Below are positions 63,645 to 64,000 of a stretch of DNA of 64,000 nt, piece after piece. The stretch's first letter is position 1; each line of letters starts with the position of its first letter. This stretch comes from JADLHS01 sp049840435 (GTDB lineage: Bacteria; Verrucomicrobiota; Verrucomicrobiia; Limisphaerales; JADLHS01), in contig JASGKY010000029.1 of NCBI GenBank assembly GCA_049840435.1, forward strand, positions 55,178 through 119,177, given 5' to 3'. The notes beneath the pieces were generated by a model. That model was not told where the DNA came from and ran no database searches. It saw nothing but the letters and a program-made list of their open reading frames with translations. The position numbers and the translations under genes are program-made.

Positions 63645-64000
63645 TGAACTGCGGCAAAAAGTAGAAGAATATTTGCGCAATACGAACAAAGAAGAACTCA
63701 ATCCAGAAGGTATCAAGCGTGATTTGGAACTTTGCTAGAAGATCGCCAAGTAGGATTGAGGCTTTAAGGAAGGTTCTCACAATTTGACCGCGATACTTTA
63801 GTAAAATTATTAAGTCAGCGGCAAGATTTGAGCGAAGAACAGATAAACCAAAACATTGACTCTTTACTTGCAGTCCGGGACAATATTTTGGCAAGCACCT
63901 CAAAAAGTAGCGGGTAAAGCCAAAGAGCAGTACGAGCAAACTACAACCGCTATTGCTGAATATCTCCGCAATACTAATCTGGAAGAACTGAATCCTGAAG
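63629..64000 (+). pseudogene. Frame-broken fragment of a cyanobacterial-like repeat protein
   Basis: The text translates, across at least three frames, to KADELRQKVEEYLRNTN and EELNPEGIKRDL, then FSQFDRDTLVKLLSQRQDLSEEQINQNIDSLLAVRDNIL, then AKEQYEQTTTAIAEYLRNTN and LEELNPE (each given in pieces). The EYLRNTN-x-EELNPEG unit appears twice, exactly 291 nt apart, so the protein has a 97-residue repeat. I recall this type from large cyanobacterial membrane proteins. The fragment is AT-richer than everything before it and has at least three frame breaks in 370 bp, so it looks like low-quality or foreign sequence joined to this contig. Confidence 0.72.

Noticed and set aside
1..64000. CRISPR arrays, phage modules, insertion sequences and toxin-antitoxin or defence genes
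   Set aside because: No regularly spaced repeats, transposase, integrase or recognised defence domains were found in any frame.

Overview
The window looks like one stretch of a Verrucomicrobiota chromosome (Pedosphaera/Limisphaerales-like; inferred from gene content, not from a search). Signs are an LL-diaminopimelate aminotransferase, a prepilin with the RAFTLIELLVVIAIIAILAA signature, a PEP-CTERM sorting tail, a DUF1361 membrane protein, LpxI-type lipid A synthesis and a diverged rpoZ. Coding density is high and 4-bp ATGA stop/start overlaps are frequent. I see no rRNA, tRNA, CRISPR array or insertion sequence.

Layout. 0.1-5.7 kb: a DUF2934 protein, then four genes that fit glucosylglycerate (compatible solute) metabolism: a GH13_18 phosphorylase, a HAD phosphatase, a GT4 glycosyltransferase and a GpgS-like synthase. 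5.8-9.3 kb: a beta-CASP metallo-beta-lactamase, a PQQ-type beta-propeller and a PstS-like lipoprotein. 9.9-13.0 kb: a prepilin and a large secreted modular protein ending at a strong terminator. 13.1-15.5 kb: a GmhB-like phosphatase and glmS. 15.5-18.9 kb: an ABC-2 exporter operon (ATPase plus two permeases). 19-24.3 kb: five uncharacterised polytopic membrane proteins, two of them in tight coupling with ispH. 24.3-25.4 kb: a winged-helix regulator and membrane protein pair bracketed by two perfect 17-bp palindromes. 25.4-29.4 kb: a medium-chain dehydrogenase, a secreted HEAT protein and a phytoene-desaturase-like oxidoreductase. 29.6-35.2 kb: an aromatic ammonia-lyase, two flavin-halogenase-like enzymes and an O-methyltransferase, a candidate aryl-metabolite locus. 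35.4-42 kb: threonine aldolase, an EF-G-like factor, a deaminase, a PIG-L deacetylase and a ROK protein. 42-47.7 kb: a LOG-family protein, pabB, pabC, an epimerase and a CDF transporter. 48.1-51.1 kb: a PadR/VIT/PEP-CTERM reading frame. 51.2-63.6 kb: mostly housekeeping (DUF1015, rpmB, smpB, rpoZ, ispA, pilT, guaA, a flippase, an M20 peptidase, lpxI, SMUG1-like UDG, dapL).

Two points govern interpretation. First, at least eleven single-base frameshifts interrupt otherwise intact genes (for example the EF-G-like gene three times and an ABC permease twice). This is what uncorrected sequencing indels produce and should not be read as gene decay. Second, dapL loses its last roughly 70 residues at about 63,630, where the sequence changes to a lower-GC, frame-broken repeat resembling a cyanobacterial protein. 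I read this as a chimeric join or foreign contig end rather than biology.

The most interesting biology is the palindromic operator family (two perfect copies, with a third diverged copy upstream of the PadR gene), the ammonia-lyase/halogenase/methyltransferase locus without a visible polyketide synthase, the ispH-linked membrane operon, and the PadR/VIT/PEP-CTERM frame, which may itself be two genes joined by a homopolymer error.
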